From Raineya sp. (GTDB taxonomy: Bacteria > Bacteroidota > Bacteroidia > Cytophagales > Thermonemataceae), in the NCBI GenBank assembly GCA_025454915.1, contig JALONN010000003.1:124001-188000 (forward strand): 64,000 bases of DNA, given 5' to 3'. The notes beneath the pieces are model-generated. The model saw only the letters and a program-made list of their open reading frames with translations. It did no database searches and had not been told where the DNA came from. Positions 25,067-34,524 of the stretch are shown here, piece after piece. Made by a program: the position numbers and the translations under genes. Position 1 is the first letter of the stretch; each line of letters begins with the position of its first letter.

Positions 25067-26587
25067 ATGAAATATATTTATTCTTTTATTATTGTGCTTA
25101 CTTTATGTATTCACAATAATTCTTTTGCTCAGAATAAAAAAATAGACAGTCTGAAAGCTCAATTAAATAAATTGACAGCAAAAGATACTAATCAAATGCA
25201 TATACTCATTGAACTTGGTAGACTATACTCTAAACAAGATGCCCAAGTGTCAGCAGATTATGCAAAAAAAGCTGAAATTTTAGCAAAAGAACTCAAACAC
25301 GAAAAAGGAGAAGCGAGTTCATTACAAATTTTAGGTGTTTTAGCAGACCAAAAAGCAAATTATAAAGAGGCTATTGGTTATATGTCGAAATCTTTAGAAC
25401 TAAATAGAAAACTAAAAAGTGATAAAGGTATTTCAGCATGTTTGAATAATTTAGGTATTTATTATTTTAAGATAGGAGATTACACAGAAGCTCTCAAATG
25501 CCATACCGAGTCTGTCGTAATCAAAGAAAAGATGGGTGATGAAGATGGAATCATAAGCTCTAACATCAATATTGGGACTATTTATGATCAGCAAAAAGAT
25601 TATAAAAAAGCTAAAGAATATTACGAAAAAGCTTTACAAATATCAGAGAAAAATGAAGATTACATAGACAGAAAAGCGACAGTTTTATTTAATTTGGCTG
25701 TAATTTATAATGAAGAAGGAGATATGAAAAAATATTTAGAGTATAATCAGAAAGCTTTAGATATTAGAATTGAAATTCAAGATGAAATGCAAATACCATC
25801 AAGTTATAGAGCTTTAGGTGAAGCATATACAGCAATGAAAGATTATACCAAAGCTCAAAAATATTTGGATGATGCTCTCAAAATGTCACAAAAAATAGAA
25901 GATAGATTGACAGAATCGGTGGCTTATAGCAGTATGGGTGATTTGTATCATGAAAAAAACGAATATCAAAAAGCTATTGAATATCATCAAAAAGGATATG
26001 CTTTGGCAAAAGAAATTGGAGCAAAGCATGTGATGTTGGATGCAGCCAAAGATTTAAAAGAAAATTATATCAAATTAGCTGATTATACCAAAGCAAATGA
26101 ATGGGGAATCATATTTACAGGACACCAAAAAGAAATATTTAGTGAAGATAAACAAAAAGAATTTTCAAGATTAGAAGGTAAGTTAGATTTAGAAAGAAAA
26201 TTAGCGAAAGAACAAAGAGAAAAAGAGGTACAAGCTGAAAAAGAAGCAAAAGAGCAACAAAGAAAGAATAATCTTCAATATTCTGCTATCTTAATAGCAT
26301 TAGTGAGTATATTCTTAATCGTTGTACTTTTTGCTCGTAAAACTATGCGTACATCAACTGTTGAGAATATTGTTTTCTTTATCTTACTAATTTTCTTTGA
26401 ATTTATCTTAGTATTTTTAGATCCATTCATTTCTGTTTATACCAATGGATTCCCTATTTTCACGTTGCTTGCAAACGTAGCTGTGGCAATTGCATTTATG
26501 CCTATTCATAGAATGTTGGAAAAAACACTCAAAAAGAAACTTACCAAAGAAAAATACGAAGCTCGTCTGGGTATTGATATTGAATAA
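25067..26587 (+). CDS. Exported TPR protein with C-terminal membrane domain
   Basis: 506 residues. A signal peptide (to NNSFAQ) is followed by seven or eight TPRs of the longer TPR_12 type (residues ~35-350), then a Glu/Lys/Gln-rich coiled coil (~365-400) and three transmembrane segments up to ~475. This is the layout of the sensor half of Bacteroidota TPR histidine kinases, but no kinase domain follows. It starts 16 bp after the second surface-protein gene, so it is probably co-transcribed and may assist or sense those proteins. A bidirectional terminator follows at 26591-26618. Confidence 0.78.
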   Translation: MKYIYSFIIVLTLCIHNNSFAQNKKIDSLKAQLNKLTAKDTNQMHILIELGRLYSKQDAQVSADYAKKAEILAKELKHEKGEASSLQILGVLADQKANYKEAIGYMSKSLELNRKLKSDKGISACLNNLGIYYFKIGDYTEALKCHTESVVIKEKMGDEDGIISSNINIGTIYDQQKDYKKAKEYYEKALQISEKNEDYIDRKATVLFNLAVIYNEEGDMKKYLEYNQKALDIRIEIQDEMQIPSSYRALGEAYTAMKDYTKAQKYLDDALKMSQKIEDRLTESVAYSSMGDLYHEKNEYQKAIEYHQKGYALAKEIGAKHVMLDAAKDLKENYIKLADYTKANEWGIIFTGHQKEIFSEDKQKEFSRLEGKLDLERKLAKEQREKEVQAEKEAKEQQRKNNLQYSAILIALVSIFLIVVLFARKTMRTSTVENIVFFILLIFFEFILVFLDPFISVYTNGFPIFTLLANVAVAIAFMPIHRMLEKTLKKKLTKEKYEARLGIDIE

Positions 26588-26590
26588 AAG

Positions 26591-26618
26591 AAAAAGGGTT
26601 GAATATTCAACCCTTTTT
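26591..26618. terminator. Bidirectional intrinsic terminator
   Basis: AAAAAGGGTTGAA and its complement form a perfect dyad centred on TA, with A and T runs on both ends. It lies between the convergent TPR gene and miaE and touches the first base of the miaE stop codon. Confidence 0.9.
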
Positions 26619-27199
26619 TAATGTACTCTATCTCCTCGAATATCTAGATTTCTCATAATTTCAGCTTCCTGTTCCAAAAGATCATTTAATCTGGTTTTTA
26701 CATACTCTTCAGGCATATATTCTTTTGCCAAGTCCACAAAATTGACATAATGCCCAGCTTCCGAAACCATGAGTTCATAATAAAACTTTTTCAAATCATC
26801 ATCATCAATATTTTGTGAAAGCATTTTAAATCTTTCACAGCTTCGAGCTTCAATAATAGCATTGATAAGCAATTGTTCGACTAATTGCTGTTCTTTTGAA
26901 CCTCCTTTTTTTGAAATAGAAATTAATTTTTCCACATACTCATCTTTTCGCTTTCTTCCAAATGGAATATTTCTTTCTTTCATTTTTTCCATTACACGCT
27001 CAAAATGTCCCCATTCCTCAGCTACTACTGGTGTAAGAACTTCTACCAGTTTTTCTCTGTCAGGATAATTGATTATCAAAGATATACACGAAGAAGCTGC
27101 TTTTTGCTCACAATAGGCGTGGTCAATTAAAATTTCTGCAATCGTTTTTTCTGCTAAATTCACCCAACGAGGGTCTGTTGGTAACTGTAACCCAAGCAT
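26618..27199 (-). CDS. miaE: tRNA-(ms2io6A37) hydroxylase
   Basis: 193 residues, a ferritin-like diiron protein. It hydroxylates the isopentenyl side chain of 2-methylthio-N6-isopentenyladenosine at tRNA position 37. Candidate iron ligands are visible: Glu31 (AYCEQKA), Glu62/His65 (EEWGH), and in the second half EARSCERF and SEAGHYVNF. The length and pattern fit the MiaE family well. It depends on MiaA/MiaB products made elsewhere. A strong promoter lies at 27233-27263. Confidence 0.92.
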   Translation of the reverse strand: MLGLQLPTDPRWVNLAEKTIAEILIDHAYCEQKAASSCISLIINYPDREKLVEVLTPVVAEEWGHFERVMEKMKERNIPFGRKRKDEYVEKLISISKKGGSKEQQLVEQLLINAIIEARSCERFKMLSQNIDDDDLKKFYYELMVSEAGHYVNFVDLAKEYMPEEYVKTRLNDLLEQEAEIMRNLDIRGDRVH

Positions 27200-27232
27200 A
27201 AATTATTAAAGTTTTTTCTTAAAAAAGAGACA

Positions 27233-27263
27233 CAAAAATACAAAATAAACAACTTATTACAAA
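27233..27263 (-). promoter_or_regulatory. Promoter of miaE
   Basis: On the minus strand: TTTG (27263-27260), exactly 19 bp, then TATTTTTG (27240-27233), a full match to TTTG-N19-TAnnTTTG. It places the transcript start near 27226, about 27 nt before the ATG. Confidence 0.7.
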
Positions 27264-27339
27264 AATAAAACTACTGCTTATTTAATTTACGTAGTAAAAT
27301 CTCTAAATTTCGCATACAAAAATAAAACTACAACCCATT

Positions 27340-30333
27340 ATGGCTTTATCTCCAGAAAAAGTACAAATTTATGTAAATGCCATCAAGGCAAGTAATTATC
27401 CTGAAGGAATTAAAAATCCAGAAACAGTCGCAGGTCAAAAATTGGCTGAAATTGAAGAATATCTTCTAGGAAAAATAGAAACTGTCCCTGTTTTAGGTGA
27501 TTATATGTGGTCTTATCTTAGAAATATTTGTAAAATTTTCAATCTGCCAAATCAATGGGGAGCAGATGATGAACGCATTTTTAAACTATTTCTTACTCAT
27601 GACGTATGGATTCCTAAAAGTATAAATGCTGGATGGTTTGCAGGGCAAGGTTCTAGAGAGTTTTTTAGTTGGTTGAATGAATATTATCACAAAAATAAAG
27701 ATGAAGAAAAATCTTTGATGCTATGGCTTAAAGATTTATTCAAACGTCACAAAGTTTCGGAAGAAGAAGTGCTATTCTTTATTGCAAAAGAAGGCGATTC
27801 AGATTTTGAACTAATCAAAGAAACTTCAGAATACAATAAAGAAAAAGGATACTATGATACCACATATCATGGTTTAAGTTTAGCAGGCTTGTATGTTTTA
27901 TCATTTATCCCTGAAAAAGTAAAAGAAATAGCTAAAATAGCTCTTAAAGAAAGTAGAGAAGAAGATTTTTTTGAATTATTGGCAAGAGCAGATAAAAATT
28001 TCTTAGAAAAATATGGAGAGTTGTTTTTGGATAAATATGACGACATTTCTAAAAATGTATCCATTTTAGTAAAAATTAATGCAGAAATGTATGAGCCATT
28101 TATTTTAAAAATATTACCTAAAGCAAAAGATACAATTGCAGATAAATGTCTTTTTTATTTGGGATACCACATGCCTAAAAAATATGCAAGACAACTTATA
28201 GAAAACTCATATCAATTTTTTGAAAAATATGGGTTTCGAAATCATTATAGCGAATTTGCAGAGGAAAGGGTTCAGTTCTTGCTCAATTATGACTATCCAA
28301 CATCACTAGAATTTCTAACAAAACAATTTTCTGAAACCTATTTAACTTTTGCAGGTGGTTGGTACACAGGACATGTGGGCTGGGTGATAGAAACTTTGGA
28401 AAAAAAGCTACATGACAAATGTATTCCCATGGTTGCAGAATTTTTTAAAAATAAAGATATTCTCATTTGTGATATACATTTTTATAAAATATTATTCAAT
28501 ACCTTAGAAAAGTACAAGGCTCTTGAAATTTATGAAAAAGAGCTTTGGACACTTACTAAACATAAGTCTAAGCAAGTAAGGCAAGTTTTAGCATCATTTT
28601 TAGCTAAATTTGGAGAAGAGGCAATCTCCAACGCTCAAGAACTTCTGGAAGCGAAAAATGCAGATGCTCGTCAAACGGGTGCTTTTGTTTTGGCTCGTAT
28701 CAAAACGCCAAAGGCTGAAAAGATTTTGGAAGAGGCTCTTAATAATGAAAAAAATGATGATACACGTGATATAATGGTAGAGGCTCTAGGCGAAAAATTT
28801 TATCAAAAATTATCCAAAGAAAAAATTAAAGAGATAGTGCTTGCTGCCGAAAAAAGAGGAAAACTTTCAGAGCCCTTAACAACATGGCTGAATGAAAGCA
28901 AATTACCCAAAATCGTTTTCATTGAAAATTTAGGAATAGATGAGAAAATACTCACTCGTTTTGTGTTATATCGATTGAGTAGAGCCAAAGAAATTCGTTC
29001 AGAAGTAGAAGCAAGGCTTATTTTGCCTTTTATTGATAAAAAAAGTAGTGCTGAATTTGCAAAAAGTATTTTCAAAGCTTTTATAGAAAATGGCTCTGAT
29101 GCTAAACAAAAATATTGTTTGACTATTGCAGGTTTTTTGGGTGATGATAACCTAGTGGATATTGTAAAACCACAAATTACTAAATGGGTAGATGCCAGCA
29201 GAGGAAAAATGGCTGAATATGCAGTGGTAACATTGGCTCTTGTAGGTTCAAATAAAGCCTTGCGAGCTGTGGAGTTTTTCTCAAGAAAGTACAAAAATAA
29301 ATATTCAAATATTGGTGTTGCTGCTCTCAATGCTCTCCAAGTGGCTGCTGAGGAGCTCAATATGGATATCAATGAACTTGCTGATAGTATTATCCCTGAT
29401 TTTGGTTTTGAAAACATGTACAAAACCTTTCAAGTAAACAACGAAGAGTATAGAGCCTTTATCAACAAAGATTTTAAACTGGCTTTCCTCAATGAAGATG
29501 GGAAAATAATAAAATCTGCACCTAAAACAACATCTAAAGAAGTTTTAGAAGAATTTAAAGAAATAGGAAAAGAAATTAGAGATGTAGTAAAGGCTCAGTC
29601 CAGCCGAATGGAGCTTTATTTGGTGATTCAGCGAAAATGGCAACAAAGCAAATGGCATCAATTCTTTTTGACAAACCCAATTATGTTTATGTATGCTACA
29701 CGCATTGTTTGGGGGATTTTTGATGAAAAAGGAGCTTTAAAACAATCTTTTTATTGTAATGAAGATACAACCATACTTAATTTAGAGGATGATGAAATAA
29801 ATTTGCCTGAAAATGCTGAAATTGGTATGGTTCATCCTTTATTTCTTTCTGAAACCGAAAAAAATGCTTGGATAGAAAAATTTTATGAATTAGGTATAGA
29901 ACCTGTTTTCTTACAAATGCAACGTCCTGTTGTATATTTGGAAGAAAGCCTCAAAAATAAGAACATAGTTGAAGAGTTTGATGGTAAGAAAGGTGATCCA
30001 ACAGCTGTAAAAAGCTTATTCAGACGTTTTGGATGGGTAGCTTATGATATTGAAGACCACGGAGATATTTCTTCTTTTGCAAAAACATTTGAAACTTTTG
30101 GCATCAGGGCTATTATTAACACAGGTGGAGGCTTATATTTAGGTTATGATGGTGGTTGGGATGCTGAATTTGGGACATTAGGTTTCTATCTTTTTGATGC
30201 AAAATGGGATGATAAGGGTATCAATTTAGGAAAAGTGCCAGATGTTGTATACTCTGAGGTCATGAGCGAACTTCGTCAAATAGTTCCTAAACCAGAAGAA
30301 AATACAGATAATAAAGGAAAAAATAATCATTAA
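27340..30333 (+). CDS. DUF4132 protein with HEAT-like repeats
   Basis: 997 residues, soluble, no signal peptide. The central part (~430-520 and around 600-680) has HEAT/ARM-like helical repeats (AKNADARQTGAFVLARIKTP). Residues ~715-905 fit DUF4132, with the W-rich core ELYLVIQRKWQQSKWHQFF and TRIVWGIFDEKG. DUF4132 is shared with E. coli MolR/YehI, where it is joined to a WGR domain; here the WGR domain is in the next gene instead, fused to a ligase. The biochemical function of DUF4132 is not known. It is first in a same-strand run of five genes; a weak hairpin (30340-30369) separates it from the ligase gene. Confidence 0.82.
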   Translation: MALSPEKVQIYVNAIKASNYPEGIKNPETVAGQKLAEIEEYLLGKIETVPVLGDYMWSYLRNICKIFNLPNQWGADDERIFKLFLTHDVWIPKSINAGWFAGQGSREFFSWLNEYYHKNKDEEKSLMLWLKDLFKRHKVSEEEVLFFIAKEGDSDFELIKETSEYNKEKGYYDTTYHGLSLAGLYVLSFIPEKVKEIAKIALKESREEDFFELLARADKNFLEKYGELFLDKYDDISKNVSILVKINAEMYEPFILKILPKAKDTIADKCLFYLGYHMPKKYARQLIENSYQFFEKYGFRNHYSEFAEERVQFLLNYDYPTSLEFLTKQFSETYLTFAGGWYTGHVGWVIETLEKKLHDKCIPMVAEFFKNKDILICDIHFYKILFNTLEKYKALEIYEKELWTLTKHKSKQVRQVLASFLAKFGEEAISNAQELLEAKNADARQTGAFVLARIKTPKAEKILEEALNNEKNDDTRDIMVEALGEKFYQKLSKEKIKEIVLAAEKRGKLSEPLTTWLNESKLPKIVFIENLGIDEKILTRFVLYRLSRAKEIRSEVEARLILPFIDKKSSAEFAKSIFKAFIENGSDAKQKYCLTIAGFLGDDNLVDIVKPQITKWVDASRGKMAEYAVVTLALVGSNKALRAVEFFSRKYKNKYSNIGVAALNALQVAAEELNMDINELADSIIPDFGFENMYKTFQVNNEEYRAFINKDFKLAFLNEDGKIIKSAPKTTSKEVLEEFKEIGKEIRDVVKAQSSRMELYLVIQRKWQQSKWHQFFLTNPIMFMYATRIVWGIFDEKGALKQSFYCNEDTTILNLEDDEINLPENAEIGMVHPLFLSETEKNAWIEKFYELGIEPVFLQMQRPVVYLEESLKNKNIVEEFDGKKGDPTAVKSLFRRFGWVAYDIEDHGDISSFAKTFETFGIRAIINTGGGLYLGYDGGWDAEFGTLGFYLFDAKWDDKGINLGKVPDVVYSEVMSELRQIVPKPEENTDNKGKNNH

Positions 30334-30339
30334 CTTTAT

Positions 30340-30369
30340 GCCTTGAATACATTAAAACTATTCAAGGGC
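30340..30369. terminator. Weak hairpin between DUF4132 and WGR-ligase genes
   Basis: CCTTGAATA (30341-30349) pairs with TATTCAAGG (30359-30367), with one more G-C pair beyond a bulged G. The downstream T run is interrupted (CTTTATT), so it may be a partial terminator. Confidence 0.4.
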
Positions 30370-30387
30370 TTTATTAAATAGATATTT

Positions 30388-31458
30388 ATGGAAAAATCAG
30401 TTTTTTTATATTATCAGGAAGGTGGCTCTGATAAAGTTTATCAGGTTCACTTAGAAGTAAAAGAAGAAGGGTATATTGTGCATTTCGCATTTGGAAGGCG
30501 AGGTACAACCTTACAAACAGGCTCAAAAACCCCTACACCAGTATCTTTAGAAAAAGCAGAAGCCATTTTTGAAAAATTAGTAAAAGAAAAAACAACCAAA
30601 GGCTATAAAACCTCAGAATCTGAACAACCAACCTACCAGCCTGTAGAAAAAGAAAAAATAGATACGGGTATTTATTGTCAATTGCTTAATCCAATCGAAT
30701 TAGAAGATGTTGAAAAATATTTGAACGATGACAGGTTTCTTGCTCAGGAAAAACATGATGGCAAACGCTTCTTGATTTCCAAAAAAGGGAATGAACTCAT
30801 AGCTATCAATAGGAAAGGGCTTTCTGTAGGCTACCCAAGCCTTTTTGATGTTTTAAAAGAGAGTCAAACAGATTTTATATTGGATGGGGAATTGATAGGA
30901 GAAAAATTTTATGTGTTTGATTTGTTACATTTACATCAGGAAGATACAAGAGGTCTTCCATTGATTGTACGTTTGAACAAACTTTCAGAGCTTTTAGAAA
31001 CCATCAGAACGGATTTTTTAGTAGAAACAGTTTCTTATCATGATGCTGAATCGAAGAGAGAATTGTATGAAAAACTTCATCAGCAAAAGAAAGAAGGGAT
31101 AGTTTTCAAACATAAATCTGCTCTCTACACAGCAGGAAGACCTAATTCGAAAGGAAATCAGCTTAAGCACAAATTTTATGCAACAGCTTCTTTTATTGTG
31201 GTGGCTATTAATGATAAAAGAAGTGTGGCTCTAGGGCTTTTGGATGAACAAGGCAAACAAATAGGAGCTGGAAACGTAACCATTTCTATTAATTTTGATA
31301 TTCCTCAAGTAGGTGATATCATAGAAGTACGTTATTTGTATGCATTCAAAGAATCAGGTTCTGTGTATCAGCCTGTATATTTGGGAAAACGTGATGATAT
31401 AGATAAAGAAGCGTGTACTGTGAGCCAACTCAAATACAAAGCTGAAAATGAGGAGTAA
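30388..31458 (+). CDS. WGR domain fused to ATP-dependent DNA ligase
   Basis: 356 residues. Residues 1-75 are a WGR domain (FGRRGTTLQTGSKT; the signature Trp is Phe35). Residues ~90-265 are a nucleotidyltransferase domain: motif I EKHDGKR with the adenylated Lys122, motif III ILDGELIG (166-168 DGE), IIIa VFDLLH, motif IV EGIVFK (236-241), motif V around Lys260/Lys262. An OB fold follows, with RDDIDKEA near residue 335 matching motif VI. All catalytic motifs are intact, so an active nick-sealing ligase is predicted. WGR domains bind DNA breaks or nucleic acids in PARPs and MolR. It lies 54 bp after the DUF4132 gene. Confidence 0.88.
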   Translation: MEKSVFLYYQEGGSDKVYQVHLEVKEEGYIVHFAFGRRGTTLQTGSKTPTPVSLEKAEAIFEKLVKEKTTKGYKTSESEQPTYQPVEKEKIDTGIYCQLLNPIELEDVEKYLNDDRFLAQEKHDGKRFLISKKGNELIAINRKGLSVGYPSLFDVLKESQTDFILDGELIGEKFYVFDLLHLHQEDTRGLPLIVRLNKLSELLETIRTDFLVETVSYHDAESKRELYEKLHQQKKEGIVFKHKSALYTAGRPNSKGNQLKHKFYATASFIVVAINDKRSVALGLLDEQGKQIGAGNVTISINFDIPQVGDIIEVRYLYAFKESGSVYQPVYLGKRDDIDKEACTVSQLKYKAENEE

Positions 31459-31505
31459 CTTAACATAATAAAAAATATTTTTAACATTCAAATCTAAAAA
31501 TAATC

Positions 31506-32237
31506 ATGAAAAACTCTTTAAATACTATTCTTATTGGGATAACAGTAATTATTACGGCTTGGATTTTTACACATGCTTTTAAAAATAGGGATATAAAAAA
31601 TGACATCATCAGCGTTACGGGAATGGGAACAAAAGATTTCACGGCTGATTTAATCGTTTGGAATGCTTCTTTTTTTAGAAAAAATAAGAATTTAAAAGAA
31701 GCTTATGCTGAATTGGATAAAGACAAGGAAAATGTGAAAAGCTATTTAATTGGTAAGGGGTTAAAAGAAAATGAATTCATATTTTCGTCAGTGGATATTT
31801 CAGAAGAAACAGAAGATATACGTGATGATGATGGAAATACAATCAGAACAATGTTCATAGGCTATAAACTTACTCAATTTGTACAGATTGAATCAAAAAA
31901 TGTAAATAAAATAGAAGAAGTATCAAGACAAGTTTCAGAACTGATTAATACGGGGGTAGAACTAAATTCGGCTTCTCCTGATTATTATTACACAAAATTG
32001 GCAGAATTAAAAATAGAAATGATTGCTGAAGCCACTAAAGATGCCAATTTAAGAGCTAAAAAAATAGCTGAAAACTCAGGAGGAAGTCTAGGTAAACTTC
32101 GAAACGCTAAAATGGGTGTTTTTCAGATAGTTGCTCAGAACTCTTCTGAGGATTTTTCATCTGGAGGCACTTTTAATACTTCTTCAAAGCAAAAAACAGC
32201 TACCATTACAATTAAATTAGATTATGAGTCAGATTAA
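31506..32237 (+). CDS. SIMPL-domain (DUF541) protein
   Basis: 243 residues. One N-terminal membrane anchor (residues ~7-24) precedes a SIMPL/DUF541 domain starting IISVTGMGTKDF and including AYAELDKDKENVKSYLIGKG and ATKDANLRAKKIAENSG, all typical. SIMPL proteins are periplasmic or surface oligomers often linked to envelope stress; the domain is probably exported here. It ends overlapping the next gene by 14 bp (start at 32224), which implies translational coupling with the SMI1/KNR4 gene. Confidence 0.87.
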   Translation: MKNSLNTILIGITVIITAWIFTHAFKNRDIKNDIISVTGMGTKDFTADLIVWNASFFRKNKNLKEAYAELDKDKENVKSYLIGKGLKENEFIFSSVDISEETEDIRDDDGNTIRTMFIGYKLTQFVQIESKNVNKIEEVSRQVSELINTGVELNSASPDYYYTKLAELKIEMIAEATKDANLRAKKIAENSGGSLGKLRNAKMGVFQIVAQNSSEDFSSGGTFNTSSKQKTATITIKLDYESD

Positions 32238-33906
32238 AGAAAATAATGCTCAGTTTTCTGAAACCTTAGAATTCAAGAAAAAGTATATAAAGGCAAATCA
32301 GCTTGGGGCAATGTTGGATGATTCACTCAAACAGCCCCAACAGATAAATGAACAACATATTGATCAGAAAATCATCAAACCTGCTATCAAACTCTTAGAT
32401 GAAATGATAGCCATGTTGCCATTGAGGTTTACACAAAAATCTATTCAATGGAAAACGAAAGATATTTTTATTTTGCTCATCAATTTAGAAAATCCTGAGG
32501 ACGAACCACAAGAAATATACACCAATGATAACGGTTGGGAGGAGTATAGCCTGCCTCCAAACACAAATATGTTGTATGAAGCAACTATTGAAATTGTGTT
32601 AGAAGATTGGAAGTTTAGGTTTGTCAATACTTGGCTCGTTTTTTTAGAAAATACATCAAAAAGCAATTTATACTATAAATACATCAAGAAGATTTTTTCT
32701 CAAGCGAAAAAGTGTATTCCATTAGTCGAAAACTATGAAAAAGACAATTTACGAGAATGGCAAAAGAACATGATTAGTCTTTATGCTAATCAGATAGCTT
32801 GGTATACAAATGCAGAAGAAAATGACATTAAAAAATTAGAAAAAGCTCTTCAAATTTTAGAGAAAGGTTATCAGTTTGCAGGATTCCGATATGATGCTTG
32901 GAATGACAGAAGCTACATTCATGATACAAAAGTAAGATTGCTTTTAAAGCTTCAAAAACAAGAAGAAGCTTTTGCAATTGTGTATGAAACATTAAAAGAA
33001 CATCCAGATTTTAAAGATTTTGATGATTTAAAAAATCACACAGAGTATTTAAAATGGTTAGAAAAGCAAAAAGATATTGAAGAACAAAAAAAACTTGATA
33101 AGAAAAAAACTGATGAAGCATTTGCTCAACTGCTTAAAGAAAAACAGAAAGAATCCCAAAATCAGTTTGTTAACGATAAACATGTTTTGGTAAAAAAATA
33201 TAAAAAAGTTCTTAATCAAATAAAAAAGACACAAATAGCTCTCAGATTACGAAAATTATATTATAAAAATAGTTGGGAATTATTGAGAGAAAGAATGGAC
33301 GACCATTACCATGATGATTATGAATTTTTATTGTGGTCTGAAGAAAAAATTAACCAGTACGAAAAAAAATATAAAATACAGTTGCCTGATGAACTAAAAG
33401 TATATTTGATGGAAATTGGAGAATTGGGGCATGGGTATTTCAGTTGGGGAGAGGGAATAGTAATGTCTTATGAAAAAAAAGAAATAGAAAAGTTAAAGAA
33501 AAAATTCCCTATTACATCTGCTCAAATACACGATTTAGGCTCGTATGTAGGACAAAAAGGCTGGATTTATCCTGATGATGATTTAGGATTCATATATTTA
33601 CAAGAACAAGGATTGATTCCTGAAAATGCTGATGCTCAAGAAATGTTTGGCTTACCAGAAAATGCAAACATTTTTGATGGTTGTATGCATTTAGGATATT
33701 CTATGGGGCAAAATAGTTTGTATTTAATTATGAATGGCGAATTTGAGGGAGAAGTCTGGTCTGATACTTTGCAATATGGAGTAGAATCAGGTGGTTGTTT
33801 TTCAGTAGCGACCAGAAAAAGATTGAAATTTTTAGATTTTATAGCTCAAAGCCTTGAATCTCACAGAAACAATTATTCAAATACTGACGATGGAGACTGG
33901 ATGTAA
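32224..33906 (+). CDS. SMI1/KNR4 (SUKH) domain protein with helical N-terminal region
   Basis: 560 residues. The first ~290 are helical with TPR-like stretches (LEKALQILEKGYQFAGFRYDA), followed by a charged coiled coil (~285-340). The C-terminal ~190 residues are an SMI1/KNR4 domain (KINQYEKKYKIQLPDELKVYL, LYLIMNGEFEGEVW). SUKH domains are common immunity proteins against polymorphic toxins and also mediate other protein contacts. No toxin gene is seen beside it. It overlaps the SIMPL gene by 14 bp and is followed 7 bp later by the HD-like gene, so these three form an operon. Confidence 0.8.
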   Translation: MSQIKENNAQFSETLEFKKKYIKANQLGAMLDDSLKQPQQINEQHIDQKIIKPAIKLLDEMIAMLPLRFTQKSIQWKTKDIFILLINLENPEDEPQEIYTNDNGWEEYSLPPNTNMLYEATIEIVLEDWKFRFVNTWLVFLENTSKSNLYYKYIKKIFSQAKKCIPLVENYEKDNLREWQKNMISLYANQIAWYTNAEENDIKKLEKALQILEKGYQFAGFRYDAWNDRSYIHDTKVRLLLKLQKQEEAFAIVYETLKEHPDFKDFDDLKNHTEYLKWLEKQKDIEEQKKLDKKKTDEAFAQLLKEKQKESQNQFVNDKHVLVKKYKKVLNQIKKTQIALRLRKLYYKNSWELLRERMDDHYHDDYEFLLWSEEKINQYEKKYKIQLPDELKVYLMEIGELGHGYFSWGEGIVMSYEKKEIEKLKKKFPITSAQIHDLGSYVGQKGWIYPDDDLGFIYLQEQGLIPENADAQEMFGLPENANIFDGCMHLGYSMGQNSLYLIMNGEFEGEVWSDTLQYGVESGGCFSVATRKRLKFLDFIAQSLESHRNNYSNTDDGDWM

Positions 33907-33913
33907 TCTTGAA

Positions 33914-34426
33914 ATGATAAAAAGTTCCATAGAATATGGGCTAATCAAGAATTATTATGGTGATAAAAAAGCTCAAAGGAGTGGAGTACTTCTCATAAAT
34001 CACATCCATGAAGGTTTGCAGATATTAGAATGGGAAAAAGCATCTATCAATGCAATGAAGGCATATTGTCTGCATCCTGTTTTTCAAAGTGATGAAGCTT
34101 TGTATGAAAATTATAGTTTGCCAGTGCTGGAAGGCATTTTGCCAAATATTATTTTGCTTGTGATGGAGTACAGAAATATTGCCAATCAATATTTATCTAA
34201 AAGGATTATCCAAGATATCAAAGAAATACAGTTAAGTCTTTTAGCAGAAGTAAACCAAATGCTTGTAGCTGATAAAATTCAGAATCGAAAAGATTTTGAG
34301 ATGTATCATAAAGAAAGCCATCCAAGAACCATAGAATTAAATCAATATTTTAAAAACTGGCTTTTGAGGCTGGATATATCAGAAGAAAAGTATCAGAAAT
34401 ATTGTAGTTTATTAACTAATCCATAA
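33914..34426 (+). CDS. Small HD-like (SpoT-hydrolase-related) protein
   Basis: 170 residues from the ATG at 33914, 7 bp after the preceding stop; longer starts at 33854 or 33890 would run into the SMI1/KNR4 gene and are less likely. The N-terminal region (YYGDKKAQRSGVLLINHIHEGLQIL...AYCLHPVFQSDEAL) resembles the HD-domain entry of RelA/SpoT-type hydrolases (R-x-G-x-P-x-x-x-H), with His residues in the expected places, but the canonical HD pair is not obvious. A degenerate or divergent metal-dependent phosphohydrolase is suggested, not shown. It is last in the five-gene run. Confidence 0.6.
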   Translation: MIKSSIEYGLIKNYYGDKKAQRSGVLLINHIHEGLQILEWEKASINAMKAYCLHPVFQSDEALYENYSLPVLEGILPNIILLVMEYRNIANQYLSKRIIQDIKEIQLSLLAEVNQMLVADKIQNRKDFEMYHKESHPRTIELNQYFKNWLLRLDISEEKYQKYCSLLTNP

Positions 34427-34489
34427 AAAACCGATTTAAGCTGATAATTAAACCATTACAAATATTCATAATAAATTAATACAGCTTTA

Positions 34490-34521
34490 TTTGGGTTTAT
34501 AATTATTATTCTATAATTTTG
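34490..34521 (+). promoter_or_regulatory. Promoter of guaB
   Basis: TTTG (34490-34493), 20-bp spacer, TAATTTTG (34514-34521). Predicted transcript start near 34528, giving a leader of ~26 nt. Confidence 0.65.
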
Positions 34522-34524
34522 TTC

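Noticed and set aside
28803..29423. 206-codon antisense ORF within the DUF4132 gene
   Set aside because: It overlaps a well-supported gene in another frame and its product shows no domain or start context; it is a by-product of codon bias.
30388..31458. Classic NHEJ LigD
   Set aside because: No polymerase or phosphoesterase domain and no Ku gene in the window; only ligase plus WGR.
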